Shown piece by piece: positions 63,289-64,000 of a DNA stretch of 64,000 bases (position 1 is its first letter; every line of letters begins with the position of its first letter). This DNA is from Bradyrhizobium arachidis. GTDB lineage: Bacteria > Pseudomonadota > Alphaproteobacteria > Rhizobiales > Xanthobacteraceae. The stretch spans positions 5,642,001-5,706,000 of the forward strand of contig NZ_CP077970.1 of NCBI RefSeq assembly GCF_024758505.1. The letters run 5' to 3'. The notes below the pieces were generated by a model, which saw only the letters and a program-made list of their open reading frames with translations, was not told the origin of the DNA and did no database searches. The position numbers and the translations under genes are program-made.

Positions 63289-63639
63289 CTAGCTCTTTTG
63301 GCCGAACATGCCGGTCGCGGCCTTCATGGCCGACTCGCCCGCGTTCTTGGCCTGATCGGTGAGCGTGCGCATCTGGTCCTGGAAGAAGTCCGACTGAATC
63401 TTGAGGGCGTCCTGCATGTCCTTGGCCTGGATGAGCCTGTCGCCGAGATCGAATGTCGCGGTGACATTGCGCTGCATGTGGGCGCAAAACTCCTTGGCCT
63501 GACTGGCGATCGGCAAGGGCGAGGAGCTGAGGCCTTTCTCCAGCAGTTCGAAATATTCGGCATTGGCCTTGCGTATGCGCCCGAGCGCCTCGGCAAGCAT
63601 GCTACGGATATTCTCGGCAGACGGGTTGGTGTCGACCAT
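63289..63639 (-). CDS. Phasin-family protein
   Basis: 116 residues, MVDTNPSAENIRSMLAEALG, all-helical and amphipathic. NAEYFELLEKGLSSSPLPIA, CAHMQRNVTATFDLGDRLIQ, AKDMQDALKIQSDFFQDQMR and TLTDQAKNAGESAMKAATG fit the phasin 2 domain that coats polyhydroxyalkanoate granules. Cytosolic. It follows a partial hydrolase gene and precedes the 55-aa gene. PHA storage under oxygen limitation would fit the region. Confidence 0.9.
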   Translation of the reverse strand: MVDTNPSAENIRSMLAEALGRIRKANAEYFELLEKGLSSSPLPIASQAKEFCAHMQRNVTATFDLGDRLIQAKDMQDALKIQSDFFQDQMRTLTDQAKNAGESAMKAATGMFGQKS

Positions 63640-63657
63640 GGCGCTACTCCTTTGGAT

Positions 63658-64000
63658 TTATGTCGCAAGTCCCCCGAACCACGCTCCGAAATAGCCGGCG
63701 TAGAGCGCCGGCAGCTCGAGATTCATCGAGTGTCCGACCCGGGGCACAATCACCAGCCGGCAGTCCGGCATCGCTTCGGCCATGGCGCGAAGGTCGGCCG
63801 GCGGAATCCAGCCGTCCCACTCGCCCCACAGCACCAGATGCGAGTGTCCGATGTCTGGCATACGCTGCTCGAGCTCGCGGCTTTCTCTTTCCCGGGTGAG
63901 GTTGACCGGCGTTCCGATCCAGACCCCTTCCGATACACCAAAAGTCTGCTCGATGATGCGGTCAAACAACGCCTGAATCTCCTCGAGCCCCTCACGAAAT
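63658..64000 (-). CDS. Alpha/beta hydrolase, 5' part cut by window edge
   Basis: The last 114 codons are visible; the frame is open off the right edge. HLVLWGEWDGWIPPADLRAM carries the catalytic Asp strand of an alpha/beta hydrolase, and VIVPRVGHSMNLELP the catalytic His. The nucleophile elbow is outside the window. Upstream of phasin on the same strand, 18 bp away, so a link to polyhydroxyalkanoate metabolism is possible but unproved. Confidence 0.82.
   Translation of the reverse strand, partial: FREGLEEIQALFDRIIEQTFGVSEGVWIGTPVNLTRERESRELEQRMPDIGHSHLVLWGEWDGWIPPADLRAMAEAMPDCRLVIVPRVGHSMNLELPALYAGYFGAWFGGLAT

Overview
The window looks like chromosome of a Bradyrhizobium-type alphaproteobacterium. 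The evidence is high GC, dense operons, rhizobial protein families (IalB, DUF1428, DUF3300, PiuC/ExbBD/TonB), Irr-like iron-control sites, FixK/FNR boxes with FixJ/FixK-like regulators, and intergenic inverted repeats of the kind scattered through Bradyrhizobium genomes. No species can be fixed from the sequence alone.

Layout. 0-2.4 kb: a partial CaiB-type CoA transferase, a 66-aa protein and an SCP2-type thiolase. 2.4-15 kb: a sugar or sugar-acid catabolic locus. The minus strand carries an ABC importer (ATPase, binding protein, two permeases), an epimerase-like dehydrogenase, KDG kinase and KDPG aldolase. The plus strand carries a LacI regulator, a xylonate-dehydratase-like IlvD/Edd enzyme, two SDRs and a GFA protein. 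Two matching 14-bp palindromes flank lacI. 15-16.2 kb: an M50 protease and a tail-anchored protein. 16.2-21.8 kb: a siderophore uptake operon (receptor, PiuC, ExbB, ExbD, TonB) behind three TTCTAAA elements spaced exactly 23 bp. 22.4-27.7 kb: an RND efflux pair, an IalB protein and a DUF1428 protein.

28.0-30.2 kb: tRNA-Gln(CUG) followed by a 2-kb mini-island. It is bounded by a 19-bp duplication of the tRNA 3' end, carries DUF2939 and DUF2971 genes, and ends in a tyrosine-integrase remnant. 30.2-34.0 kb: inositol genes iolE, iolD (frameshifted) and idhA/iolG. 34.2-40.0 kb: a segment bounded by diverged 103-bp copies of a gene 3' end. It carries a BTAD/TolB-N/TPR regulator, a PAP2/haloperoxidase-like phosphatase with nine GGY repeats, and a protein matching the glutamic (G1, eqolisin) peptidase pattern.

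40-64 kb: an apparent low-oxygen or stress region. Five TTGAY-N4-RTCAA boxes lie ahead of DUF3300/DUF2950, DUF2092, HlyD/membrane-protein, PPK2, decarboxylase and AspT-antiporter transcription units. A FixK-like regulator, a FixJ-like regulator, a lone receiver and a sensor kinase are encoded in the same stretch, with a K+ channel, a phasin and a SulP transporter. I infer one FixK-type regulon for energy, amine/acid and polyphosphate metabolism. One of the two AspT genes is frameshifted.
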